NCBI GenBank assembly: GCA_022606425.2
Contig: JAHDVF020001237.1
Location: 1,199,001 to 1,263,000 of the forward strand
Source: Lepidostoma basale
Taxonomy: Eukaryota; Arthropoda; Insecta; Trichoptera; Lepidostomatidae
Length of the DNA: 64,000 bases
Direction: 5' to 3'
The translations under genes were made by a program, and so were the position numbers. Below, in pieces: positions 41,622-52,217 of this stretch (its first letter is position 1; the number at the start of each line of letters is the position of its first letter). A model generated the notes under the pieces. That model saw nothing but the letters and a program-made list of their open reading frames with translations, made no database searches and was not told where the DNA came from.

Positions 41622-42125
41622 TATATAACCCTCATGTATGGAAGTGAAGCTTGGAGCTGGCAAAATAAGGATGAAAGCAGGATAAACGCCATAGAAATGA
41701 GATCACTAAGAAGAATGTGGAGGAAAACGTTATATGATAGAATACCGAACGATGAAATAAGAAAGAAATTTAAGGCAGATGACTGCATCATGAATAAAAT
41801 TAAAAAAGGATCCCTGAGATGGTTCGGACATATGGAACGAATAGATGAGAGTAGAATGGTTAAAAAGTTGTACATAAGCAGCGTGAAAAAAGAAAAAGCG
41901 TGGGAAAAGAAGCCGAGGACGACCGAGGAAAACGTGGCATGACCAAATTAATCAATTACTAAAAGGCGGTCACATTCGAAGTCGGAATAATCGACGTGCG
42001 TGCATGGTACGATGTATGAATGTAGAGGAATCCCGAGAGGTATGCCAGGATAGGCCAGTGTGGCGATCCATTCTCTCTGCCTACCCCTCCGAGGAAATGG
42101 CGTGATGTTTAGTTAGTTAGATAGT
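41622..42125 (+). pseudogene. RTE-like LINE, C-terminus with TTAG-type tail
   Basis: Open for about 100 codons: LMYGSEAWSWQNKDESRINA, EMRSLRRMWRKTLYDRIPND, SLRWFGHMERIDESRMVKKL. It then shifts frame at a GAAAAAGCG repeat to PRKTWHDQINQLLKGGH, MVRCMNVEESREVCQDRPVW and SAYPSEEMA. It ends GTGATGTTTAGTTAGTTAG. This subfamily differs from the 12.2 and 15.4 kb copies in coding (QNKDESR, LLKGGH) and in tail unit. Confidence 0.9.
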
Positions 42126-42465
42126 ATATAAAATAAATAAAATAACACCTTTTATATTAAACTAGCTGACCCGGCAACGCTTCGCTATTGCTAAATTCGA
42201 GTACATAAATAAACCCAATATATATTCAACAAATACAATTAATGTTCAATAACAATTCGTTTATTTATTGGATTAAATGCCATGTGTATGGATGCAAAAA
42301 TGTGTGTCTATATCTTTAAAACAAAGTTTCAATCCAAGCAAACTCGCTGTGAATTATAAACTTGAATACATATTACTAATGTAATTGAAAAACTATTTTT
42401 TGAATATTTTATATGAAATTTAATAATCAAATAAACAATATTATATCACATTTGCAGAAAACATT
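42126..42465. other. Unrecognised AT-rich segment
   Basis: No feature recognised. Confidence 0.3.
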
Positions 42466-42467
42466 CA

Positions 42468-42560
42468 TTATATTAAAGAAACAAAACTCTTGATTTTGTT
42501 GTCCATGAAATTCACATCAGAGCCAATAAAGTAAGTTTCTACGATCGTGATTTCGGCACT
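42468..42560 (-). repeat. Inverted copy of segment X core
   Basis: Complement of 43958-44058: GATTTTGTTGTCCATGAAAT, CAATAAAGTAAGTTTCTACG, ATCGTGATTTCG. Confidence 0.75.
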
Positions 42561-42945
42561 GCGAGTCCGCTGGCGTGGAATAGTAATATAGATGATAATA
42601 CTACAAAAGCCTCCCTTCCCGACTTCCACAACTGTATCCCTCGCCGCTCTGCGCCATTGACCTCCTGCCACTCGTTTAATGTCATCAGACCATCTTGCTT
42701 GTGATCTGCCAGAATTTGTGTAGCTGTTTCTCTTTCGCCACTCCAGGCCAGAAGATCTTATCACCCGTTGTCCTTGCTTTATGACCGATCCCATTCCATT
42801 TAAACATTAGTTATTTTACACGCTGCATCGGCAACTTTGGTCCGATCCTTGATTCATCAATTTTGGGCCCTGGAATTAAAAAAAAAAAATTTGAATTGCC
42901 ATAAGGCGGACACCGAAGAGGCGCATAAGGCAAAATTTAAATTTC
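42560..42945 (-). pseudogene. LINE RT C-terminal relic
   Basis: Minus strand: GSVIKQGQRVIRSSGLEWRK, GRSQARWSDDIKRVAGGQWR, RAARDTVVEVGK. The R.Q.RWSDDI.RVAG..W...A.D motif is a common insect endonuclease-RT ending. The 42715-42940 part recurs at 45.79-45.97 kb and in part at 46.8-46.95 kb. Confidence 0.8.
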
Positions 42946-43064
42946 CATACAATGAATGAATTACAACTGTTTTTCACTTGTTTGCTGAAGATATTCTTCA
43001 TATAAAAGGCAGTTCATGCTATATGCATAATAATAATAATAATAATTAGGCTAATTTGTCAAAT

Positions 43065-43338
43065 TAACTAACTAACTAACTAACCATCACGCCGTCTCCC
43101 CGAAAGTGTAAGCAGAGAGAATGGACTGTCACACTTTTACTGATGCGGCACTCCATCCTTCTCTTTTCGCCCCGCGGGAGGCGCGGTGTGATGGGTTGCG
43201 AACCTCATCGCCACCAATAGGCATCTCCCGCGCACACTTCGATCGTCCAACACCCACAAAATAAATCTAAAACAAATAATATAAAATACAATGATATAAA
43301 ATAAAATAACAAAATAAAAATAATTTTACACAAAATGT
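43065..43338 (-). repeat. Chimeric repeat M with RTE-type 3' tail, copy 2
   Basis: Second copy of the 38205-38480 repeat, with the same borders: (TAAC)n on the left, ATAAAATAACAAAATAAAAA on the right. A handful of substitutions separate the copies. Confidence 0.8.
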
Positions 43339-43711
43339 TCTTTTTAGACGGTGCACATATTGTCTATTTAATTTATAATATGTTCCACGTATCCACTGTT
43401 TTTTAATTTAGCACATAATGTAATAACACATAATGTTTTTTTCGATGTTGCACATGTTGACTTGGACGATCCGGACATTTGTGTTTATTTAATTTATGTT
43501 ACACGTATCCACCATTTTTTAAATTATCTGTAGTAAGGCACTTAACCAGCAAGAACTTGAAAATAATATTGAAGAAATGATTCAAATTGTCATTGGAACA
43601 AATGAAAAATTTATTTCTACACCTGTCAAAATTCTTTACAAAAACGATAAAACTAATAAAACCTTTTAATCTGATTAATTTGATTAATTTGTCAAATTAA
43701 TTAAACTAATC
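43339..43711. repeat. Local tandem duplication, about 120-bp period
   Basis: TATTTAATTTATAATATGTT, CCACGTATCCACTGTTTTTT at 43365 returns as TATTTAATTTATGTTACACG, TATCCACCATTTTTTAAA at 43485. The rest of the segment is unassigned. Confidence 0.6.
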
Positions 43712-43885
43712 AGATTTTAAAGGTTGGTCATGTTAGAAGTCGGAGGAATCGACATGCGTGTATGACTCGTTGTATGAATGTGGAGGAAGCTAGAGAGGTT
43801 TGCCAGGATAGAGTAGTGTTATGGTCCATTCTCTCTGCCTACCCCTGTGGGGAAACGGCGTGATGGTTTGTTTGTTTGTTTAATT
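43712..43885 (+). mobile_element. RTE-like LINE, 3' end with (TTTG)n tail
   Basis: AAAGGTTGGTCATGTTAGAA, AATGTGGAGGAAGCTAGAGA, CCTACCCCTGTGGGGAAACG, GTTTGTTTGTTTG tail. About 160 bp. Confidence 0.85.
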
Positions 43886-43889
43886 TGTA

Positions 43890-44395
43890 TAATCGCCGTT
43901 TTCGTGAATAGCTCACCTCAAGGGCGCTTTGACATTGTTTTTAGTCATGAAAGGTGCATGTGACAACAGCGAAATCACGATCGTAGAAACTTACTTTATT
44001 GGCTCTGATGTGAATTTCATGGACAACAAAATCAAGAATTTTGTTTCTCTAAACATATGAATGTTTTGTGCAAATGTGATATAATATTGTTTATTGATAT
44101 ACAGACAACCGTTAACATTTTATGCGATAATTTGAAAAGGTGGGTTTTTAGGTGATATTTAAAGTCTGTCGGATTGTCAATGCATCTGAGGCGTGCAGGA
44201 AGCATATTTCAGGCGGACGAACCTACTACTGTGAAAGCCCGAGCAACACAAAATTCAGATATGTAGGTGGCACGTTTGGGAATGTGCTTAATTATTGTCT
44301 ATAAACTGTAAATTTAAAAACCTTACCTGAAATTAATAATGGAATTTTCATATATGAATGAAAATTACTAAAAGTAGCTTATGTGTAATGTAAAA
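43890..44395 (-). repeat. Segment X: CR1-like RT tip, copy 1
   Basis: Minus strand includes SEFCVARAFTVVGSSA, then MLPARLRCIDNPTDFKYHLK, THLFKLSHK: the extreme C-terminus of a CR1/Jockey-group RT. The whole about 500-bp segment recurs at 46307-46796 (copy 2), which lacks about 22 bp in the ARAFTVVG part. Confidence 0.75.
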
Positions 44396-44399
44396 ATGT

Positions 44400-44830
44400 A
44401 AAAATGTAATGTAAAAATTACTTTTAAGTTGATCAGATTGAAGTTTTTGGTTCGACATCATTATTAAATCATTAGGGAGTTTATTAAATTCTGTAGAGGC
44501 TATAAATTGTAAGGATTTTACACCGAATCTAGTTGAACGCAATGCTTCTTATTCTGTGAGCGCGTATCATGTTGGTGTACGTCCGTATTGAATATTGGTC
44601 GAGTATTAGAGCGCGTTGATGACTTTATTATTTGTATTATAGTTTTAGTGATCTCTAATTTTGGATGGATTTGAAATGGAATTATTTTCGTCTGAGAATA
44701 TAGGGCCCTTACATGAGTGTACCACGGTAGACGGAAAATATTTCTAACAGCCCGATTTTGGATCACCTGAATCTCATTAGCTTTCTTCTTTGTAATAAAG
44801 CCCCAAATACAGGAAGAATGTATCATGGAG
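44400..44830 (-). pseudogene. Jockey/CR1-group RT C-terminal relic
   Basis: Minus strand: MIHSSCIWGFITKKKANEIQ, VIQNRAVRNIFRLPWYTHVR, IPFQIHPKLEITKTIIQIIK, then, after a frameshift near 44540, SLQFIASTEFNKLPNDL. The W.....I...QNRAVR.IF and S....FN.LP motifs are typical of the RT end of Jockey-like LINEs. Confidence 0.85.
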
Positions 44831-44836
44831 TAGTAA

Positions 44837-44905
44837 ACATAAATTGTCTATATTCTTATGTAACGAATTAAACCAATTAATCCAATTTAAACCTGTACAT
44901 ACCAT
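44837..44905. repeat. Segment Y, copy 1
   Basis: AAATTGTCTATATTCTTATG, TTTAAACCTGTACATACC. Copy 2 lies at 46205-46280, on the other side of segment X. Confidence 0.7.
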
Positions 44906-44968
44906 TCCAAATTAGTTCATAAAGATAACAACATTGTCTTGTGATACGCATATATCGAAGTGTGGGAT

Positions 44969-45068
44969 CCATCCTCTGGACATGCGAATTCCAGTATCTT
45001 CTGCGTTGTTTTCCCCATCCTCTGCACATGCGCAATCCATTATCTTCTGCGTTGTCTTCCCCATCCTC
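44969..45068. repeat. 46-bp tandem repeat, about 2.2 copies
   Basis: CCATCCTCTGGACATGCGAA, CCATCCTCTGCACATGCGCA and CCATCCTC start at 44969, 45015 and 45061, with TATCTTCTGCGTTGT in each. Read on the minus strand it gives repeated MCRGWG-like peptides. Coding status unknown. Confidence 0.8.
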
Positions 45069-45320
45069 AAGCAAATGAAATAACCTGAAAGCAATTTAAT
45101 TATCTTTGAATATTTTAAATCTCAGCATAATGTAGAATTTAATGGTCAAAATGGAATATTACTGGACTCTTCTAACTGAGGCAGCTAATGCTGCATATAA
45201 GGATATGTTTACCTATCACAGCATTTGTTTTCAGAGAAAAACTAAAACAGCTGAAGTAACTCATAGTGTATTTGGGTATGTGTGCTGCTGGAATTACTCA
45301 GTGGAATGGAAAATAAAGAA

Positions 45321-45655
45321 GAATTGCAACATGCATATGCACCAATATGGCTCATTATCAAAATAATTTCAATCCCAATACAAAAATATCCCCATTAGAC
45401 CAGTGGTCTCTCACAACCAGGCAATTATTTTATCAAAACTTAATATCTAATCCCAAAGATATAGATTTTCGCCCTGCCAGAACAATTTTACATTAAAATA
45501 ACATTATTAAAATAGATTATACCAATTAACTAATTATTACACAACGAAACGTCATAACCTAAAATGACACGTAAGTAAAACGAATAAATTGATATTGTAT
45601 ATCATTAGAACTTTTTTATCGTTGCTGTGGTAATTTTAATATTTCCCTGACCAAA
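45321..45655. repeat. Segment Z, copy 1
   Basis: About 330 bp matching 47170-47500: GAATTGCAACATGCATATGC, CCCATTAGACCAGTGGTCTC, CAAAGATATAGATTTTCGCC, ACGAAACGTCATAACC. A third partial copy of its right end lies at 46985-47075. Confidence 0.8.
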
Positions 45656-46300
45656 GTACGCGTATAAAGAACACCTTTATGTTTGAATTCATCAAATGTC
45701 ATATTAATTGAATTTTAAATAACTAATTAAAATCATAATAATTAAATAACATTAATAAAATAGCGCAATACCATTCAAAATTCTGCCAGTTGTTTCTCGC
45801 CCGCTACTCCAGGGTGCATCTTATCATCCGTTGTCCCTGCTATATGACCGATTCCATTCCGATCTCTGATTAATTAATATTGTTTCCTAGAAATAAAAAA
45901 AAATAATATTGGAATTGGCATAAGGCGGACATCGAAGAGGCGCATATGGCAAATTTTCAACTTCCATACAATTAATGAATTCCAAGTGTTCACTAAGCAG
46001 TATATTTAAAAAAAATACTCGAGGCTCTTGATCGAGCATTGCAAGAGTTGCGTGGAAATGTGTTAATATTATATGTAGGAGATTTTAGAAACTTTACCTG
46101 AACGGCAAAAATAACTACCAAAAACTATGCTAATCAATGCAGTTATGATTGTGCTAAAGAAATAACAAAATTTTTACAAAAGCATTCATTACAACCAGAC
46201 TCCTTCATATAAATTGTCTATATTCTTATGTATACAAAATAAACCAATTAATTCAAAATTTAAACCTGTACATATCAAAATATAAACATTGAACTTACGG
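45656..46300. repeat. Patchwork of repeated fragments
   Basis: 45790-45970 repeats the 42715-42940 LINE-derived stretch (GGTGCATCTTATCATCCGTT, GGCATAAGGCGGACATCGAA). 46205-46280 is segment Y copy 2. The remainder is unassigned. Confidence 0.6.
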
Positions 46301-46306
46301 AACTGA

Positions 46307-46796
46307 TAATCGCCGTTTTCGTGAATAGCTCACCTCAAGGGCGCTTTGACAATGTTTTTAGTCATGAAAGGTGCATGTAACAACAGCGAAATCACGATCG
46401 TAGAAACTTACTTTATTGGCTCTGATGTGAATTTCATGGACAACAAAATCAAGAATTTTGTTTCTCTAAACATATGAATGTTTTGTGCAAATGTGATATA
46501 ATATTGTTTATTGATATACAGACAACCGTTGTTACCATTTTATGCGATAATTTGAAAAGGTGGGTTTTTAGGTGAGAATTAAAGTCTGTCGGATTGTCAA
46601 TGCATCTGAGGCGTGCAGGAAGCATATTTCAGGCAGCCCGAGCAACACAAAATTCAGATATATAGGTGGCACGTTTGGGAATGTGCTTAATTATTGTCTA
46701 TAAACTGTAAATTTAAAAACTTTACCTGAAATTAATAATGGAATTTTCATATATGAATGAGAACTACTAAAAGTAGCTTATGTGTAATGTAAAAAT
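46307..46796 (-). repeat. Segment X: CR1-like RT tip, copy 2
   Basis: Direct repeat of 43890-44395, with about 22 bp missing (GGCGGACGAACCTACTACTG region) and scattered substitutions. It was duplicated together with neighbouring Y and Z but in a different order. Confidence 0.8.
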
Positions 46797-47169
46797 GAGC
46801 CGGTTTTCATTCGCCACTCCAGGGTACATCTAATTCACTGATCATCCGTTGTTTGATTGATCTAATTCCATTTTAACGAAGTTATTTTGCACGCTGCATC
46901 GGTAATTTTCGTCCCATCTCTGATCCGTTACTTTATTTTCCTAGAAATAAACGGAAAAAGTCATAAGAATTGTGTCATTCATTCATATTGTAATTCATAT
47001 TGTATATCATTAGAACTTTCTTACCGTTGCTGTGGTAATGTAACAATTTCCCTGACCAAAGTATGCGTATAAAGAAAACGGCAAAATAGAAGAAACTGAA
47101 AATATATTTATGAATTAGAAATATAAATATTAAACAACTTACGGAAGCAAGTTTCTTCATATTAAAGTA
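46797..47169. repeat. Patchwork of repeated fragments
   Basis: 46797-46960 resembles the 42715-42860 LINE-derived segment (CATTCGCCACTCCAGGGTAC, CACGCTGCATCGGTAATTTT). 46985-47075 repeats the right end of Z. Confidence 0.6.
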
Positions 47170-47500
47170 GAATTGCAACATGCAGATGCACCAATATGGC
47201 TCATTAACAAAATAATTTCAATCCCAATACAAAAATATCCCCATTAGACAGTGGTCTCTCACACCAGGCTCTGAATTATTTTATCAAAACTTAATATCTT
47301 ATCCCAAAGATATAGATTTTCGCCCTGCCAGAATTATTTTACATTAAAATAACATTATTAAAATAGATTATACCAATTAAATAACTAATTATTACACTAC
47401 GAAACGTCATAACCTAAAGTGACACGTAAGTAAAACGAATAAATTGATATTGTATATCATTAGAACTTTCTTACCGTTGCTGTGGTAATGTAACAATTTC
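47170..47500. repeat. Segment Z, copy 2
   Basis: Matches 45321-45655 almost throughout. Ends after GTTGCTGTGGTAATGTAACA. Confidence 0.8.
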
Positions 47501-48278
47501 CGAAATATAACTTTGAAATATTTAATGCGGAAATATAATATGTATTCATTTCAACGGCAAAATAGAATAACTTGAAGATATATATGAATTAGAAATATAA
47601 GTATACCTACAAAATATTACGACGTAAATTACGTTTTGACAGGAGACCACGTGACCAATCGAACGGCTAGAATTCTAGAAAACGAATATCATTAAGTAAT
47701 CACCGTCGAACGTAAGAGAAACGAATAAGTTTCAGCCACACGAAAAAATAAGATTTCGTGCATAACCTCAAAATGACGTGTAAAAATTATACTCGCCAAA
47801 ATTTGGAAGCATAATTACCTGTCTACATTAATGTACATTAAAATATGGCCAATAAAATAGACTGTACCAATTAAACAACCAATTATTTTAGTACGTAATA
47901 AGTAAAACGTATTAAGTATTATACATCGCAATATATTGGACTGTCAGAAAGCAAAACACATTGTTGCCAGTACACAAAATTACATGGAGACTGAATTCTC
48001 TCCAGACCATGTCAAACGAATATAGACTCAAAAGATTGATACTCAGGTGATACGAACATTAAGGTCTATATTCGTTTGCACTACGAAAATTTTCAATTAA
48101 TTGATTAATTTATAAAGTTAATTAGAGCTCGATTAATAACAAAAATATGCCTATGACGACCGCTGAATTCCACTTAGTCCATTCTCCAAATTTCAAAAGG
48201 ATCAGCTCAGGAATCACCGAGAAAGAAGGAGACACACAGATGGGACATTGAGTTTTATTTATATGTAGATAGATAGTC
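47501..48278. other. Unrecognised AT-rich segment
   Basis: No feature recognised. Confidence 0.3.
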
Positions 48279-48390
48279 CATTGTTTTGACCGAAACACTA
48301 TGATACTTCAACATTATTAACTGCTAAATTTACAACACTGTTATAATATCACAATTTTTATAATATTATATAGTATACACTTTTTGAGAA

Positions 48391-48437
48391 TATCGCGACA
48401 GCTGTTTCGCCAACCAATGTTGGCATCATCAGTCTGT
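48391..48437 (-). ncRNA. Hammerhead-like ribozyme, family E
   Basis: Minus strand: canonical CTGATGA core, T, stem II GCCAAC/GTTGGC (6 bp, loop ATTG), GAA, 8-nt palindrome ACAGCTGT, C at the cleavage position, GCGATATT. Core and stem II are perfect. I see no stem I partner for GCGATA next to the core, which is the main doubt. Confidence 0.65.
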
Positions 48438-48450
48438 TGTTTGCAATACC

Positions 48451-48495
48451 CTATAATGCCAACATAGGTTGGCGAAACAGCTGCCGCGACATTCT
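48451..48495 (+). ncRNA. Hammerhead-like ribozyme, family E, damaged
   Basis: Core decayed to CTATAAT, stem II GCCAAC/GTTGGC with loop ATAG, GAA, ACAGCTGC, C, GCGACATTC. Probably dead. Confidence 0.5.
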
Positions 48496-48634
48496 CAAAA
48501 AGTGTATAACAAAAAATGTGATATTATAACAGTGCTGTAAATTTAATAGCTGTAAATTTAACAATAACCTTGTACATCAATCACGGAATTGTGATCATGT
48601 CAACTAGTACTCAAACTTCGTTAGGAAAATATAG

Positions 48635-48905
48635 AAAATTTCGATCTTCCTCTATTTCTAGTTCCATTTACATAATTAACGGATACTTTTTACCATTCTT
48701 TCTTCATTCATTCTCTCCATGTGTACAAACCATCTTAATGATCCCTTCATTATTTTGTTCATAACATCATCATTCACCGCATTCACTTATTATATTTTCA
48801 TGCGACTCTCTATCATACACAGAGTATACACACATTCGTCTGTCTAGATGATCTCATTTCTACTGCATTTATTTTACATTTTTCCTTTTTTGCCATCTCC
48901 ATGCT
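48635..48905 (-). mobile_element. RTE-like LINE fragment
   Basis: Minus-strand coding relic: TTAACGGATACTTTTTACC, TTCATTCATTCTCTCCATGT, ATGATCCCTTCATTATTTTG, ACTGCATTTATTTTACATTT. These correspond to the KKVYV to GSLRWFGHM and EMRS segments. Confidence 0.75.
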
Positions 48906-50090
48906 AAAAAATATTCTTTTAAAATTGAATTTCCGCATACGAGTAATATTACATTGTTAAATAAATTCGGCGTTCTAAATTATTAATCAAGACGTTTTCT
49001 AGTAGCGGTTGGCAGCTATAATAAAAGGCCATAATGTTGTCGTTTTAATTCTGACTTGGACAGTTATATACTAGTATTCGTATTTCGTGAAACTTACGCT
49101 CGTCGATTTTTCCGACACCGAACGTGGACACTTTTTAGTAATTGTGTAATTAAGACATATCATGTTTTCCTTAACCTTTACCGACTTATTTTTCCATTCA
49201 AACTCCTAAAATACATGTTTGGACCATTGGTTCAATATTTTCAAAACAGAATATGCATTCAATCTGCCTTTACATTATTATTTTGATTTCTTCGTATTCT
49301 AACGTATGTTGTCTCTCTAAATATTCTTCTTAGTGATCTGATTTATATGGCATTCATCACATTTTCATTCTATTATACAATGTTTCACATTTGTGCGTAT
49401 TATTGGTACTAGAAATACAGAATGGGAGTAAATGCTTTCAGATAATCCAAATATGGAATATACATGTTCATTTTGAAACATCTTTTCATATTTAAAACTT
49501 TCTTAAATGTGTCTTTAAAACTGCTTCACTATTATTTATTTATCTTCAAAATCACCATATCCAGAAGGTTGGTTATTCCCTACACCTTGAAGATAAGTAG
49601 ATTCAGCCAAAACTATAAATGCTGTCAACTAATGTATAAAAATCCCTATATTGATCTTAATAACAGAATCTGTTGAATTAATTACCACGTGGTACCAATT
49701 AGGAACATGAATTTCTTGTAATAACCAATGACTCTGTCAATACTTCATCAATACATAAATTTATATACGCTTTCAATAAATGTTTGATTGAATTCAGTTA
49801 CCCTCATGTTTCTATGAGCGACAAGAAAAGTTTCATTTCGTCGGATATCCTCTCCGAAATATTTCTTCCGAAGGCCTAAGGCACCTTTTGTGATCTTGTT
49901 ATTGAAACCGGAATAATTCAATGCGAGAGTCTCAACAGAATTCTATATTCTATTAAAAGGTAACAGAATTTACTCGTACAGACATATCAGTAGAAACAAT
50001 TGCATTGTTGAGTTTGGGTGCTAACAACTGATACCAAACCTTTCCAGATATATACAGAGAAGTGATATTATTATACAACGAAGCTTTTAT
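48906..50090. other. Mostly unrecognised, possible old RTE relic
   Basis: 49150-49385 weakly follows the minus-strand RTE order (TTACCGACTTATTTTTCCAT, TTAGTGATCTGATTTATATG). Too diverged to assign firmly. Remainder unassigned. Confidence 0.3.
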
Positions 50091-50295
50091 AAATATTAGT
50101 GTTTCCGTGAAACATAATAATAAACTGTCCTGAATTTCCCCACCCCAACCGCGGGACTATTGAATACATGGTCAAATAGCGTATGGCCCCATGCTGGGGA
50201 CTTAATTATAATTTCTCGAATATTCCTAGATAATGCCAAATTCAAATTACCAGCGACATCTATTGGTGTACACAAAATTAAGTTACACGTTTTAC

Positions 50296-50390
50296 AAACT
50301 GAGTGATATCTCCAGGCGGTTTCTAGCAATGCGCTAATGGCGGTAGCCTTTCACATTGCGTTAAAAAGATCTTCTGCTTAATGCTTAAAT
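50296..50390. repeat. Repeat related to the right-edge element
   Basis: GATATCTCCAGGCGGTTTCT, CCTTTCACATTGCGTTAAAA match 63926-64000 (GGATCTCCAGGCGTTGTCT, CCTATCACATTGCATTAA). The family is unknown. 50100-50295 upstream is unassigned. Confidence 0.65.
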
Positions 50391-50437
50391 ACAATCTTCA
50401 TAGATGGCGCTAGTGTGTAGATTGAAAAACTACCATG

Positions 50438-50650
50438 TAAAGGGTGGTGTTACAGATTAACTTATATACTACTTCCAAAAATTTGTCAGACATGGTGGTC
50501 ATAAAAAAAGGTGGAATGGGGAATGTTGTATTACATAAAGCGTGCGCTTAACTCAACCAATGACAGGTCATAAGTCCTGTAAACACCTCGATCAACCATA
50601 TTCTGTTTCCAATTTGCATCTTCGTCTCTATTGAGATACCATTAATCCTT
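50438..50650. repeat. Dispersed repeat R1, copy 2
   Basis: Nearly identical to 37548-37765, same orientation and borders. Confidence 0.8.
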
Positions 50651-50769
50651 GAATGAATAAATAATGTTTTGTAAATGTTATTAATATCACACTACTCGAG
50701 AGGTTAAGGCCTTAAAAAAACCGAGTCATGATACTATAAAACTGATTTAATGAAAATATATTAAAAAAC

Positions 50770-51240
50770 ACACCAATGAACTAACACGTTATCTCCTGGA
50801 AGGGGTAGGCATAAATATTGGACTGCCCCACTGATCTTTTCTCACATACTTATCTCGTTTCTCAACATTTATACATGTGTTGTGCACGTCGATTTCTCCG
50901 TTTCTCACGTGGCCGATATTTAATATTTGATTGATTCGATCGTGCCATGTTTTCCTCGGTCTTCCTCTATTTCTTGCGCCGCTTTACGTCGTTAACATAT
51001 ACTTTTCACCATTTTATCTTCATTCATTCTTTCCACATATCCAAAGCATTCTTATGACACATTCATTATTTTGTTCATAACGCTTTCATTCGCACTGCAT
51101 TTACTTCGATAGCATTTGACACTCAAATATGGATTTACTAGACATTCATCTAACACATCTCATTTCCACTGCATTTATTCTACTTTCATCCTAATTTTGC
51201 CACTTCCATGCTTCACTTCCATACATAAGGGTCGGTATAA
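50770..51240 (-). pseudogene. RTE-like LINE, C-terminal half
   Basis: Minus strand covers LMYGSEAWKWQN to the 3' end region: CCATACATAAGGGTCGGTAT, ATTTTGTTCATAACGCTTTC, GATCGTGCCATGTTTTCCTC, CACGTGGCCGATATTTAATA, CTCCTGGAAGGGGTAGGCAT. Order and spacing match the 15.4 kb copy. The tail is reduced to GAACTAACACG-like sequence. Stops and frameshifts throughout. Confidence 0.85.
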
Positions 51241-51344
51241 GAACACAATTAAATATAGTTAAAAATTTACTAATAATACGAAACTTGTCCAATATATAAA
51301 AAAATATTATAATTTCAAATAAAAGATTTTTTTTTGTTTCTCCT

Positions 51345-51640
51345 ATATTCGTCTTCACTTTGTGTTGTGGATTCATATTTGAATAAATATAGTTACATTT
51401 TGTGTTACAACACATCCCCTCTCCTCAATCCTAATTATACCCCTTTCACTCGATGTTCCCGTTACATCTCCCCTCTCTTCAACCCTAATTATACCCCTTC
51501 CATTTTATATATAACTCGATCTCCATTTAGTATATAAGTGACAAGCTTTTTTATTTGCTTGTTAAAATTTTATACATTGATAAAGGTTACTTGTAACCGA
51601 AACATGTCTGAGTTCAGTAAAAATAAAAAGTAATTAAATA
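51345..51640 (+). repeat. HHR element family L
   Basis: Left end CTTCACTTTGTGTTGTGGAT, then CATATTTGAATAAATATAGT and an inverted TTTGTGTTACAACACA. Next come two copies of a CCCCTCTC, AACCCTAATTATACCCCTT unit and the (+) hammerhead at 51571. Related end pieces occur at 52360-52425 and 57845-57895. Confidence 0.6.
51571..51614 (+). ncRNA. Hammerhead ribozyme, family L (U3-A8 core)
   Basis: Core TTGATAA at 51577-51583, A, stem II GGTTAC/GTAACC (6 bp, loop TT), GAA, palindrome ACATGT at 51602-51607, C at the cleavage position, TGAG. Stem I is short (ACA/TGA, two pairs). It shares the U3-A8 core with family C but has an unrelated stem II. Confidence 0.65.
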
Positions 51641-51680
51641 AAACGATGTTTTTTAACTACTTCCACTTTTGTCTTTGTTT

Positions 51681-51726
51681 CGACAGCGACCGGTTTCGCC
51701 AGGCTCGCGGGCATCGACAGACTGGT
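51681..51726 (-). ncRNA. Hammerhead-like ribozyme, family D
   Basis: Minus strand: CAGT/GCTG stem I, core CTGTCGA (U for A6), T, stem II GCC/GGC with a long loop, GAA, palindrome ACCGGT, C at the cleavage position. Confidence 0.55.
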
Positions 51727-52217
51727 GAAACTATTGTAAACTTAGTCCTTTACATACACACAGATCAGGGGTGGTAAACATGATTCTATACAAAAATAAT
51801 CTTCAAATATTTATGTAAAATTTACTGAATTTAAATATTGGTATTACAGGTATTCAAGGAGGTTCGTATTCAATACAATGGATTTAAAATTTTATTATCG
51901 CTTACATATTTATATATAACGTTAAAAAAAAATGGTAATTTTGTTTTTATTATTATTGAATTTAAATATTATATGTTAAAGTTCTTGGTCCGAAAGGTTG
52001 GCATCGCCTTATTCGGTTTTCCCAAACAATTTTTCAGCAGTAATCGATTCCAGGAATATTTTTTATTTGTTTATATTGGGTATAACAACGGGGAGTAAAC
52101 AAACAGTAATTGGTCATTAAGAACTACGTGGTCAGGGGTGTTGTATTTTAGCCTTTTTATTTCTAAAATTTCTAATTTATCTAGTTTAATTTATCTACTC
52201 TTAATTTATCTAGTGTC

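Larger units (their letters stand above)
48280..48560. repeat. HHR fold-back family E, best copy
   Basis: Left terminus TAGTCCATTGTTTTGACCGA, CACTATGATACTTCAACATT. Arms (TATAGTATACACTTTTTGAG on the left, CTCAAAAAGTGTATAAC on the right) flank (-) and (+) ribozyme modules. The outer inverted repeat is CACTGTTATAATATCACA / GTGATATTATAACAGTG. Confidence 0.8.

Noticed and set aside
45395..45440. hAT TIR (CAGTGGTCTCTCACAACC)
   Set aside because: Resembles a hAT end, but no partner end or 8-bp duplication was found, and the sequence is part of duplicated segment Z.
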